A DNA stretch of 64,000 nucleotides from Streptomyces resistomycificus (lineage in GTDB: Bacteria > Actinomycetota > Actinomycetes > Streptomycetales > Streptomycetaceae), in assembly GCF_001514265.1 (NCBI RefSeq), contig NZ_KQ948991.1:161060-225059 (forward strand), written 5' to 3'. Positions 44,450-52,776 of the stretch are shown piece after piece (position 1 is the stretch's first letter; every line of letters starts with the position of its first letter). The notes under the pieces are model-generated. The model was not told the origin of the DNA, ran no database searches, and saw nothing but the letters and a program-made list of their open reading frames with translations. The position numbers were made by a program, and so were the translations under genes.

Positions 44450-45100
44450 TTGGCCTGTGACCTGTGGCTGGTGCCGCTCGTGGACGTGTTGTGCCACACG
44501 CCGGACAACCCGTTCGCCGAGGAACTCGCGCAATACAACAAGGTGCTCGCCGAGGCCGGGCTGCCTCCGGTGCCGGTGTACCAGTACATGCCGGGCCTGT
44601 CCGGCGAGGTCGCCCCGGTCGCCGGTTTCGACTACGACGCGCTGCACTTCCTGCGCCGCGCCTACCTGCTCCAGGTGTGCGGACTACCGGTGACGCCGGT
44701 GGACGAACTGGGCGGCGACTACGAGCAGTTGCTGGAGATGTTCGAGTCCACGGCCCAGCAGTCGCACCTGGTGTGGCACTACGACCACGCGGGCGCGTAC
44801 GTCCCCGTGGACTTTCCGCACCCGCTGTCCAACGACGAACTCCTCGCGGGCGGCGGCCCGTTGGGCTCGGCGCAGACGCTGCTGCGGGAACTGGAGTACG
44901 TCGCGCCGTCACTCGGCATCGACCCTGCCAACCCTCCGGCGCCCCCGCAGGCCCCGCTCGCGCCCACGGAGTTGGAGGAGCCCGCCGTACCGGCGCCGTA
45001 CGATCCCAGCCCCTTCTCCCGGGAACGGCACGTCTGGCTGGGCCTGCACGCGGCGGCGACGCGGAGTCTGGCGCAGGGGTCGATGATCATCTTCAGCTGA
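44450..45100 (+). CDS. Conserved hypothetical protein
   Basis: A 216-residue cytoplasmic, acidic protein, unrecognised. CDLWLVPLVDVLCHTPDNPFAEELAQYN and LHFLRRAYLLQVCGLPVTPVDELGGDYEQLLEMFESTAQQSHLVWHYDHAGAYVPVDFP are notable for their aromatic residues and few charges. A Pro/Ala linker precedes a C-terminal helix. The start is a TTG at 44450 with GAGGAG 7 nt upstream; no ATG or GTG is available before the conserved N-terminus. Confidence 0.75.
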   Translation: MACDLWLVPLVDVLCHTPDNPFAEELAQYNKVLAEAGLPPVPVYQYMPGLSGEVAPVAGFDYDALHFLRRAYLLQVCGLPVTPVDELGGDYEQLLEMFESTAQQSHLVWHYDHAGAYVPVDFPHPLSNDELLAGGGPLGSAQTLLRELEYVAPSLGIDPANPPAPPQAPLAPTELEEPAVPAPYDPSPFSRERHVWLGLHAAATRSLAQGSMIIFS

Positions 45101-45118
45101 GGGGTGCCGGGCCGACGG

Positions 45119-45412
45119 TCAGCGCCCCAGCTGGGAGAGACCCTTCTGCACGTCCTCGTAGTTCATCACCGGCGTGTAGGTGATCTTGGCACCCAGGTTC
45201 ATGAAGAACGGCTCGCTGATCACCGGCATCTGCGAGCTGTCCTGCATGTCGAAGACCAGGTAGGCGGTGCGCTGACCGTTCTCGGACGTGAAGTAGGCCG
45301 CTTCGGGCTTGATCTGTTCCAGGGACTCCTGGATCAGCTTGGGCAGCGTGCCGTTGCGGATGGCCTCGTTGGCCTTCTCCGTGTCCATGGACACCTTGAG
45401 CAGTACGCGCAT
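45119..45412 (-). CDS. Small hypothetical protein, ferredoxin-like fold predicted
   Basis: A 97-residue protein: MRVLLKVSMDTEKANEAIRN then TLPKLIQESLEQIKPEAAYFTSENGQRTAYLVFDMQDSSQMPVISEPFFMNLGAKITYTPVMNYEDV. The alternation of strands and helices suggests a dimeric alpha/beta barrel-type small protein; a function is not known. ATG 45412 follows GGAGAAGG by 8 nt, better than the GTG three codons earlier. It is separate from the peptide cluster that follows. Confidence 0.8.
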   Translation of the reverse strand: MRVLLKVSMDTEKANEAIRNGTLPKLIQESLEQIKPEAAYFTSENGQRTAYLVFDMQDSSQMPVISEPFFMNLGAKITYTPVMNYEDVQKGLSQLGR

Positions 45413-45545
45413 CGCACTCACCTTCTCCTGATCGGCGCACGCGCGGGGGGTACGGTCTCAGAATAGGGCCGTATGCGTCATTTATCCTGTGCTGTCGGCT
45501 GCCTCACGGCGGCACAGCGGAGGAACCGGAGCCCGCGCCCGGACG

Positions 45546-47408
45546 TCAGGCGCGGGCGCCGAGCCACTCGACCGCGTGGGCCACGGCCGGGGCGAGGGAG
45601 AGCAGCCGGCAGTCCGCGTCGCCGACCCGTCCCCGGGTCACGGCCCCGGTGGCCTCGTAGGCCCGGCCCAGCTCGGCGAACGGTGAGGCGTCGAGGGCGA
45701 CGTCGTCGTAGTGGTACCAGGCCCGTCGGCCCTGCTCGTCGGCGACCACGCACGCGTACGACAGCCGCGGCCGCCCGGGAACCCGGTACTCCGCGAGATG
45801 GAAGGCCGTGCAGACGTCGTACCCCACGCCCAGCAGCAACACCCGCGCGCCGAGCCGCTCCAGACGGGCCAGCGGCGAGTGCTCCCCCAGGTGACAGTCG
45901 GGCGCGTGTTCCTCGGTGACGTGGCGGGCCCTGGACCCGAGGGCCACGAAGGAACTCTGGGGATGGGCGCTGCGCAGCGCACCCGGCCGGGTCCGCACCG
46001 TCTCCGGCAGGACCCCCACACCGAAGCTGGGGGTGCGCGACGGGTCGAACGCGGGCAGCCGGGCCCGCAGCCCGGCCCAGTGTTCCTCCGGCACGGCGTA
46101 CCCGCGGGTGAGGTGCCAGCGGGCCGGATCGGAGTTGTCCGGTGTCTGGGCGTACGCCACCAGCGTGCCGGCCGGGCCGAGCACATCCCGCAGCGCGTCC
46201 ACGACCGTGTCCGCGCCGCCCGTCACCGGCCCCAGAGCGCGCAGGGAGGCATGCACCACGACGGTGTCCCCCGCCCGCAGCCCTAGGGCACGCAGCTCGG
46301 CGGCGAGAGTGCCCCTGTTCCGCGGCTTCCCGAACCTGCCGGACGCGACCGGCGGGCGACGCACCGCGTCTCGCAGCTCCGTCACGAACCGCACCCCCGC
46401 GGGCAGCAGTTCCCCGCTGTCCAGCAGCGTTCCCGCGGCGTCGACGGTGTGCCCCCGCCAGGTGGCGTACTCGCGCCGGGCGCGCCTCCCGCCGACGGCG
46501 CGTTCGGCCCGCCAGAAGTCGGTCACACCCATGTGCGCGTACGCACCCTGCAGCAGCGCCCCGGCCGGCCGGGGGTCCGGACGCCAGGGGGCGTGGTAGC
46601 GCACGCCGGTCGGCGGGCCGTGCAGGGGCAACAGGTCCAGCAGGGCACCGAGCTGGACGTGCAGGAACTCGTGCACGAGGGTCAGCGCCAGGAGGGAAGG
46701 GTCGTCCTGGAGCGAGGCGCCTACGGCGCCGTAGGCCCGCCGGGCGGCCGAGCTGACCGCGGCCCCGTCCGATCCGGGCCGCAGCGGTGCCAGCGTGGTG
46801 AGGCAGGCCGCCATCGCGCGGACATGCCAGGGGTGCCGCCGCACGATCACCTTCCAGGCGGCGGACAGGGCCTTCGTCCAGTGACGGGCCAGCTCCGCCG
46901 TGAGGGGCCCGTCGGGGGTGTGCCCGTGAGCGTCGCGGAAGGGCCCGCTGTCAGCGAGCCGCAGTCGCAGGACCTGCCCGTCGCACTCCGCGCGCACCTG
47001 CGGCCAGTCCCCGCCGGGCGAAGGGGCCACGAGCCGCTCCCACCAGGTGAGCCACTCGGCCTCGATCCGCTCGCCGCGCTCCAGCACCACCAGGGCCCGT
47101 GCCAGCCCTTCGTCCAGGTAGGGATGGAGCATGACGGTCCGCCAGGCCTCGGGGTCCCGGCGGCTGAGGTCGAGCAGCCGGGGGTACACGGCGTCGAGCC
47201 CGTCGCTCCCTCCCCGGCGCACCGCCGCCTGGTGCAGCGCCCGCACCAGAAGCTTCCGCTTGCTGAGCTGACCGGAGCGCAGCAGCGTCACGGCCTGGGC
47301 GCCGCCGCGGGCGCGCGCCAGCGCGGCGAGGGTGTGGGGCGGGATGAAGTACCGTCCGGCGTCGGGCACTTGTACCCGACGCGTACCCGCTCTCGCCCCG
47401 CCGCTCAT
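45546..47408 (-). CDS. HEXXH peptide-modification domain fused to AAC(3)-like acetyltransferase
   Basis: A 620-residue two-domain protein. Residues about 15-345 are the HEXXH putative peptide modification domain: YFIPPHTLAALARARGG at the N-terminus and LTLVHEFLHVQLGALLDLL with H246, E247 and H250. This domain is usually the C-terminal part of FxsB proteins. Residues about 355-620 match the aminoglycoside N(3)-acetyltransferase fold (VVVHASLRALG, SAHPQSSFVALG, HLGEHSPLARL). ATG 47408 overlaps the radical SAM stop (ATGA). Its place suggests N- or side-chain modification of the FxsA peptide; labelling it an antibiotic-resistance enzyme would be misleading. Confidence 0.85.
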   Translation of the reverse strand: MSGGARAGTRRVQVPDAGRYFIPPHTLAALARARGGAQAVTLLRSGQLSKRKLLVRALHQAAVRRGGSDGLDAVYPRLLDLSRRDPEAWRTVMLHPYLDEGLARALVVLERGERIEAEWLTWWERLVAPSPGGDWPQVRAECDGQVLRLRLADSGPFRDAHGHTPDGPLTAELARHWTKALSAAWKVIVRRHPWHVRAMAACLTTLAPLRPGSDGAAVSSAARRAYGAVGASLQDDPSLLALTLVHEFLHVQLGALLDLLPLHGPPTGVRYHAPWRPDPRPAGALLQGAYAHMGVTDFWRAERAVGGRRARREYATWRGHTVDAAGTLLDSGELLPAGVRFVTELRDAVRRPPVASGRFGKPRNRGTLAAELRALGLRAGDTVVVHASLRALGPVTGGADTVVDALRDVLGPAGTLVAYAQTPDNSDPARWHLTRGYAVPEEHWAGLRARLPAFDPSRTPSFGVGVLPETVRTRPGALRSAHPQSSFVALGSRARHVTEEHAPDCHLGEHSPLARLERLGARVLLLGVGYDVCTAFHLAEYRVPGRPRLSYACVVADEQGRRAWYHYDDVALDASPFAELGRAYEATGAVTRGRVGDADCRLLSLAPAVAHAVEWLGARA

Positions 47409-48676
47409 CGGGCCGCGTCCCCCCGTGGCGCGACCAGTTCGGTGACGTCCCGCCGCAGCCGCCCGGCGATGTGGTCCACGAGCACCGCCAGGTCGGCGCA
47501 GTAGACCGACGGCGCCGAGAAGACGGGAGTGCGGGAGGGGTCGTACCGGTGGGCGTACAGGCCCCCTCCGCAGACGCGGACGCGCGGGCAGGAACGGCAC
47601 ACCGGACCGAGCCCGGCCAGCCCCCGCTGACGGGCCTGGAACGCCGGGTGCGCGGCGGCGTCGGCGAAGGTGTGGTGGAACACGTCGAGCCCGGTCGCCG
47701 GAGCCCCCGGATAGGAGACCTTGAGCGAGTCCGCCTGGTCGATCGCCCCGTCGGTCTCGACGACGACCAGGTCGACCGGGGTCAGCCCGACCGCCTCGCT
47801 GCGTGAGGTGCCGCCCAGCAGGAGCGTCATGATCTCCTCGAAGAGCCGGACACCGGTCTCCCGGCGGGGAGCGTCGTACCAGCGGTCGAAGACGGCGCAC
47901 AGCCAGTCGCCGTACGGGACGGACCGGCCCAGCGCGGCCAGGACCGGTGGCTCGTCCGGGGGCGAGGTGCGCCCCTCCAGACCGGGAGGCGGGGTGCCCC
48001 AGGTGCCGTGCGGGAGCAGCAGATCGAGCCGGGGCGGGGCGAACGCGAGCAGGGCCTCGTACGTGTCCACGGGATCGGCGTCCGTGTCCACCACGCACAA
48101 CAGCCCCGCGAACAGCCGCCGGTACGGCCCGCCCGTGAGCAGCCGCAGCGAACGCCCGACAGCGGCGTGACTGCCGCGCCCGTCCGGCCGCCGTCGATGG
48201 CGGTCGTGGACGGCTGCCGGCCCGTCGAGGCTGATGCCGAGCCGGACGCCGTACCGGTCGAGCACGGGCAGCAGGGCCGGGTCCTCGGCCAGCCGTACCC
48301 CGTTGGTCTGCAGGGTGACACGCAGCTCGACGGCTGGGGGCAGGCAGTCGGCGAGCACTCGCAGCGTGGCTTCCAGATGCCGCGCGCCGACCAGGAGCGG
48401 CTCACCGCCGTGCAGCACGACGTACACCGTCGCCAACTCGTGCCGCACGGCGTGTTCGGCGATCAGCCGGGCCGTGCGACGGACGGTCTCCATGTCCATG
48501 CGGCGCGGTCGCTCTCGCCAGCTCTGGTCGGCTGCCTCGTACATGTAGCAGTAGGCGCAGGCCAGATCACAGCGGCTGTGGATCTTCAGCAGGAACTGGC
48601 GGAAGGGCAGCGTCGCGTGAGGCGGCCGCTCTCGCGGACCGCACGGCTCGTGAGGCGTGGACCGGGTGGCGTGCAT
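47405..48676 (-). CDS. fxsB: FxsB-type radical SAM/SPASM peptide maturase (without HEXXH part)
   Basis: A 423-residue radical SAM enzyme. CDLACAYCYMYE carries the CxxxCxxC cluster motif at C36, C40 and C43; VVLHGGEPLL and ISLDGPAAVHD are the SAM-binding strands. A C-terminal SPASM-like region has CRSCPRVRVCGGG and SVYCADL for auxiliary clusters. FxsB-type enzymes form a cyclophane crosslink within the Phe-x-Ser motif of the FxsA precursor. Usual FxsB proteins exceed 700 residues because they include the HEXXH domain; here that part is a separate gene 4 nt downstream. It is 102 nt after FxsT, in the same direction. Confidence 0.88.
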   Translation of the reverse strand: MHATRSTPHEPCGPRERPPHATLPFRQFLLKIHSRCDLACAYCYMYEAADQSWRERPRRMDMETVRRTARLIAEHAVRHELATVYVVLHGGEPLLVGARHLEATLRVLADCLPPAVELRVTLQTNGVRLAEDPALLPVLDRYGVRLGISLDGPAAVHDRHRRRPDGRGSHAAVGRSLRLLTGGPYRRLFAGLLCVVDTDADPVDTYEALLAFAPPRLDLLLPHGTWGTPPPGLEGRTSPPDEPPVLAALGRSVPYGDWLCAVFDRWYDAPRRETGVRLFEEIMTLLLGGTSRSEAVGLTPVDLVVVETDGAIDQADSLKVSYPGAPATGLDVFHHTFADAAAHPAFQARQRGLAGLGPVCRSCPRVRVCGGGLYAHRYDPSRTPVFSAPSVYCADLAVLVDHIAGRLRRDVTELVAPRGDAAR

Positions 48677-48777
48677 GGGCCTCGATCGCTCTGGTGCGAC
48701 GGTGGTGATGCGGCATCGTACAACCCGCCGCCCTCGGTCAAACGCCTTGCGGAGAACGGCGGACGGACCGGGGGCGG

Positions 48778-51700
48778 TCAGGTGGTCGGCGGCTCGATGT
48801 CGGAGTCGAGCCGCTGCCTGGCCCGCACCGCCTTGGTGGTGGGGTGGTCCTCCCCGAGGGTTCTGACGGCGTTCTGCCGCGCCTCCTCGACGAGCCGGTC
48901 GGCCTCCTCCGTCCGGCCCGCGGCACGGAGGCTGAGCGAGAGGTTGGAGGTGACGCCGATGGTGTCGTAGTGCTCCGGGCCGAGCACCTCCGTCAGCCGC
49001 TCGAGCACGAACCGCTCCTCCGCGACCGCGCCCTCCAGGTCGCCGGCCAGGACGAGGTCGTTGGCGTGGTTGATCGTGCAGGCGAGCGTGTAGAGATGGG
49101 ATTCCCCCAGGACCTCGCGGAGCCCCGTCAGCGCCCGGTCCACCAGCTCGTGCGCCTCGGCCGTGCGGCCCACCAGACGCAGATAGACGGACACGTTGTT
49201 GGCACAGGCCAGCGTGACCGGATGCATCTCGCCCAGGTAGTCGCGGTAACGGTTCATCACGCGCTCGGCGAGTTCCAGGGCCTGAGCCGGCTCGCCGAGC
49301 GCCGCCAGGTCACTGGCCAGGTTGGAGGCGGCGGCGAGGGTGTCCTGGTGGTCGGGACCCTGGTCCGAGACGTACCGGCTGCGGATGTCCTCGTCGATCT
49401 CCCTGGCCCGTTCGTACTCTCCGTTCCTGCGCAGTGCCACCGCCAGGTTCTTGAGGGCGCGCAGGGTTTCGATGTGGCTCTCGCCGAGCGTCTCCCGGTA
49501 GCGCGCCACCGTGCTCTCCAGCAACTCCAGGGCTTCCCGCAGCCGTCCGGTCTCCCGCAGGTCACGGGCGTAGTTGCTGGCCGACGACAGCGCGTTGAGA
49601 CTGTTCGCGCCGTGCGTCTCGCTCTGCTGCCGCCAGGCGCGGTGGTGCAGTTCCAGGGCCGAGGGGCGGTCCCCTGCCAGATACTCGGACAGGGCCAGGT
49701 TGTTCAGGTACATCAGGGTGCGCTTGTGGTCGTCGCCCAGGGTGCGCTGCGCCGCCCGCAGCGTCCGCCGGTCCAGGTCCCGTGCCTGCAGGTACCGGCC
49801 CAGCTCGCGCAGGTCGGCGGCCACGTTGCCGGCCGCGGCCAGAGTGTGGGCGTACTCGTCCCCCTTGCTGCGGCGCAGCCGCTCGTACGTGTCGAGATCG
49901 GACTCGTACGCCTCCCGCAGCCGGCCCAGGGAGCGCAGGACGTTCCCGAGCTGGATGCGCAGGATGAGCGTCTGGGCATCGTCCGCGTGACCGATGCCCG
50001 AGGCCTCCCACCGCTGCAGTATGTCCTGGGCCAGTTGGTGCGCGGCGCCGTGCAGACTCCGCTTCCACAGGTAGCGGACGGAGTCGGTGATCCACGCCCG
50101 CACCTGGGGATCCGGGTTCCTGACGGCACGGGACGGCGCCAGGTGCGGCAGCAGTTGGTCGTAGCGGTTCCAGCCGGACGTCTCGTCCGGGTCACCCGGC
50201 CTGGCGTCGGCCAGCGCCGCGTGCACCACGCCACGCAGCCGCACCTTGCGCGGCTCGGCCACCTGGTCGCGGATGACCGCCTGCACCAGCCGGTGGACGG
50301 TGAGCGTCTCGCTGCCCTGGTCGCTCTTGGCCAGCCCGAACCTGTTGATGGCACGCACCACCTGGGCGATGGCCATCTCGTCGCGCGGTTCGCCCTCCTG
50401 GAGCGTCAACGCCTGGGTGACGGCCCTGCTGTACAGCAGGGCCAGGGGAACGGGATCGGGGCCGAAGAAGGCGCAGATCTCCAGCATCTCGGCCGCCGCC
50501 AGGTTCACGTGGCGCAGTTCGTCCAGCGCGAGGCGCCAGGTCGCCGCCGCCGAGTGCGGGTAGTCCCGGTCGGGCAGCCGGGTGTCGCGCAGGACCTCGG
50601 TGAGCCGTTCACCGAGCAGGCTGAGGTAGGTCGCCACCGGCATGCTGCTCTCGCTCAGCCAGACGGCGGCCTGGCCCACGGCCAGCGGCAGGTCGCCCAG
50701 TTCCTCGGCGACCTTGTCGGCGTCGCCCTCGGCCAGGCCGGGGTTGAGCCCGCGCAGCAGTTCCACGCTCTCGTGGCGCTGGAACACCTCGACCTCGACC
50801 AGGCCCGCGTTGTTCACCCAGGCCCGGTCACGTGAGGTCAGCAGCGTGTGTCCGCCGGACGGCCCGGCGGGGATGAGCTCCGCCAGCTCCTCCGGGCGCC
50901 CGGCGTTGTCGTAGACCAGCAGCCAGCGGTCGTAGGGCTCGCCGCGTCGCAGTGCCCGCAGCACCGCGTCGGCCGTGCCGGAGACGTCCTGGCCCTGTTC
51001 CAGCCCCAGGTCGGGGGCGAGCTCGGCGAGTGCCGAGCGGATCAGGCCGGGCTGCGCCGCGGTCACCCACCAGACGGCGTCGTAGGCGGACTTGAAGCGG
51101 TGTGCGTACTCCTGGGCGACCTGGGTCTTGCCCATCCCGCCCAGCCCGTAGAGCACCTGGGGCCTGGCGGTGGGCCCTGTGGTGAAACCGTCGCGGAGCC
51201 GGTCCAGGAGTGCCCCGCGGCCGGTGAAGGAGACGTTGCGCGACGGGACGCGCTGCACGGCCGGCGAGTCACCGGGGTAGGGGGGAGTGGCCGTGCCCAG
51301 GGCCGGGGTGCCACGATCGGCCGACCGCCCGCCCGAGGGGGAACCGACGGCCGCCAACAGGTGTACGGCGGCCTCGTCGGGCGATCTGCGAGTGAGGTCG
51401 AGACTGGGTCGGTCGCCGAACGGGCCGTCCGAAGCGGCCTCCGTCTCCTGCACCCGCACCAGCAGCAGGGCCGGCCCGCCACCCGCCTCGACACCGCCCA
51501 GTCGGGCCGCGATGTTCAGGGCCCGCGGCTGCACCAGATACTCGGGGGAGAGCAGGGCGAGCAGTCGCCCTCGCCGCTCCAGGACGGACGTCGCCTCCGG
51601 TGGCGCTCCGGTCACGGGTTCGGCGGCGCTGTGCAGGGACACCTGGTAGCCGGCCGTCTCCAGGTGTGCGGCGGCCCACTCGGCCCACATCCGGTCGATC

Positions 51701-52776
51701 GGCGCGTAGCTGACGTACAGCCGGGGCGGGACAGCGCGGGGATCGCGGAGGTACTCCGCCGCCAGCTGCTTGCGTTCCTCGGCTGGTTGCGGTTCCAGGG
51801 CCCGCACCGCGTCTTCGGTGATCCACGCGGTGAGCCGTTCGAACGCGGTCAGCAGCGAGCCCTTCTGGAGCAACCGGTCCTTCACGGTCGCCGGGATCTC
51901 CGCGTAGGCGTAGTAGGGCTTGTAGGGGATCTCGACCTCGCCCCAGTACCGGGCGTGGTGTTCCTCTCCCAGCCATGACAGGAACGGCGCGAAGCCGGCG
52001 CGGGCGGAGTCGCGGCCCTGCTCGAGCAGTTCCTGCTCGGCCTCCTCGACCCGCATGGGCACGGGAAGTACGCGGATCGGACGCGGTGCGGAGACCGTCA
52101 CCGAGTTCGCGGCCGCGATGCCGCCCTCGATGCTCTGGTGGTTCAGCACGAAACCGTCCACGACGATGTCGGGCAGCAGGATGGTGCAGATCCCGGAGAT
52201 GTCGCTGACCCCGGTACGGCTGTCGATGAGCACGTAGTCGTACGCCTCCGCCATCCGCCGGCGCAGCACCTGGAGGAAGGATCCGCCGCCCAGGCGGTCG
52301 TAGAAGGCGTGCCAGTTGAAACTGGTGACGGCGGCCGAGTAGGCGGCGGACTGACGTCCGGCCGGAAGGAAGTCGAGCCGTCCGCCGGGCGGCAGGCTCA
52401 GTCTGAGACCGGTGGTGTAGGGGCCGAGGTCGGCACAGGCGCGCAGCTCCTGCGCTCCCATCACGGCGGGCGCCGCGTCCCGCTCGCCGGGCGGCTGCTC
52501 GGGACGGCCCGAGCCCATGACCTGCCCGACGTAGGCCTGCATCATGTTGACCAGGCCGTCCGTGGAGCGTAGTTCGGGGTCGACGACGAGCAGCGGCCTC
52601 AGGTAGCGGTGCATACCCGGAGCTTCGAGGTCCCAGTCGACCAGCAGCACCCGCAGCCCTTTGCTGGCGAGAATCCAGCCGACGTTGACCAGCGCCATGG
52701 TCCGTCCCGTTCCACCCTTGTACGAGTAGAAGGTGACGATCTTGCCCTCGCGTCGCGTCCCGGTGTCAGCCGTCAT
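48778..52776 (-). CDS. fxsT: FxSxx-COOH system tetratricopeptide repeat protein FxsT
   Basis: A 1332-residue multidomain protein. Residues 1-330 are a ParA/MinD-like ATPase with YKGGTGRT at 19-26 (arginine in place of the usual Walker lysine) and YVLIDSRTGVSDISG. Residues about 350-475 are TIR-like (PRLYVSYAPIDRMWAEW). An NB-ARC NTPase follows, with GLGGMGKT at 544-551, LLVYDNAG and GDLPLAVGQAAVWL. Residues about 905-1325 are TPR repeats (LGNVLRSLGRLREAYE type). It overlaps the fxsC stop by 11 nt. The design is that of a STAND sensor; partner and trigger are unknown. Confidence 0.9.
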   Translation of the reverse strand: MTADTGTRREGKIVTFYSYKGGTGRTMALVNVGWILASKGLRVLLVDWDLEAPGMHRYLRPLLVVDPELRSTDGLVNMMQAYVGQVMGSGRPEQPPGERDAAPAVMGAQELRACADLGPYTTGLRLSLPPGGRLDFLPAGRQSAAYSAAVTSFNWHAFYDRLGGGSFLQVLRRRMAEAYDYVLIDSRTGVSDISGICTILLPDIVVDGFVLNHQSIEGGIAAANSVTVSAPRPIRVLPVPMRVEEAEQELLEQGRDSARAGFAPFLSWLGEEHHARYWGEVEIPYKPYYAYAEIPATVKDRLLQKGSLLTAFERLTAWITEDAVRALEPQPAEERKQLAAEYLRDPRAVPPRLYVSYAPIDRMWAEWAAAHLETAGYQVSLHSAAEPVTGAPPEATSVLERRGRLLALLSPEYLVQPRALNIAARLGGVEAGGGPALLLVRVQETEAASDGPFGDRPSLDLTRRSPDEAAVHLLAAVGSPSGGRSADRGTPALGTATPPYPGDSPAVQRVPSRNVSFTGRGALLDRLRDGFTTGPTARPQVLYGLGGMGKTQVAQEYAHRFKSAYDAVWWVTAAQPGLIRSALAELAPDLGLEQGQDVSGTADAVLRALRRGEPYDRWLLVYDNAGRPEELAELIPAGPSGGHTLLTSRDRAWVNNAGLVEVEVFQRHESVELLRGLNPGLAEGDADKVAEELGDLPLAVGQAAVWLSESSMPVATYLSLLGERLTEVLRDTRLPDRDYPHSAAATWRLALDELRHVNLAAAEMLEICAFFGPDPVPLALLYSRAVTQALTLQEGEPRDEMAIAQVVRAINRFGLAKSDQGSETLTVHRLVQAVIRDQVAEPRKVRLRGVVHAALADARPGDPDETSGWNRYDQLLPHLAPSRAVRNPDPQVRAWITDSVRYLWKRSLHGAAHQLAQDILQRWEASGIGHADDAQTLILRIQLGNVLRSLGRLREAYESDLDTYERLRRSKGDEYAHTLAAAGNVAADLRELGRYLQARDLDRRTLRAAQRTLGDDHKRTLMYLNNLALSEYLAGDRPSALELHHRAWRQQSETHGANSLNALSSASNYARDLRETGRLREALELLESTVARYRETLGESHIETLRALKNLAVALRRNGEYERAREIDEDIRSRYVSDQGPDHQDTLAAASNLASDLAALGEPAQALELAERVMNRYRDYLGEMHPVTLACANNVSVYLRLVGRTAEAHELVDRALTGLREVLGESHLYTLACTINHANDLVLAGDLEGAVAEERFVLERLTEVLGPEHYDTIGVTSNLSLSLRAAGRTEEADRLVEEARQNAVRTLGEDHPTTKAVRARQRLDSDIEPPTT

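Noticed and set aside
45546..46346. Aminoglycoside resistance gene
   Set aside because: The AAC(3)-like domain is fused to a HEXXH domain in a peptide-maturation operon, so resistance is not the simplest reading.
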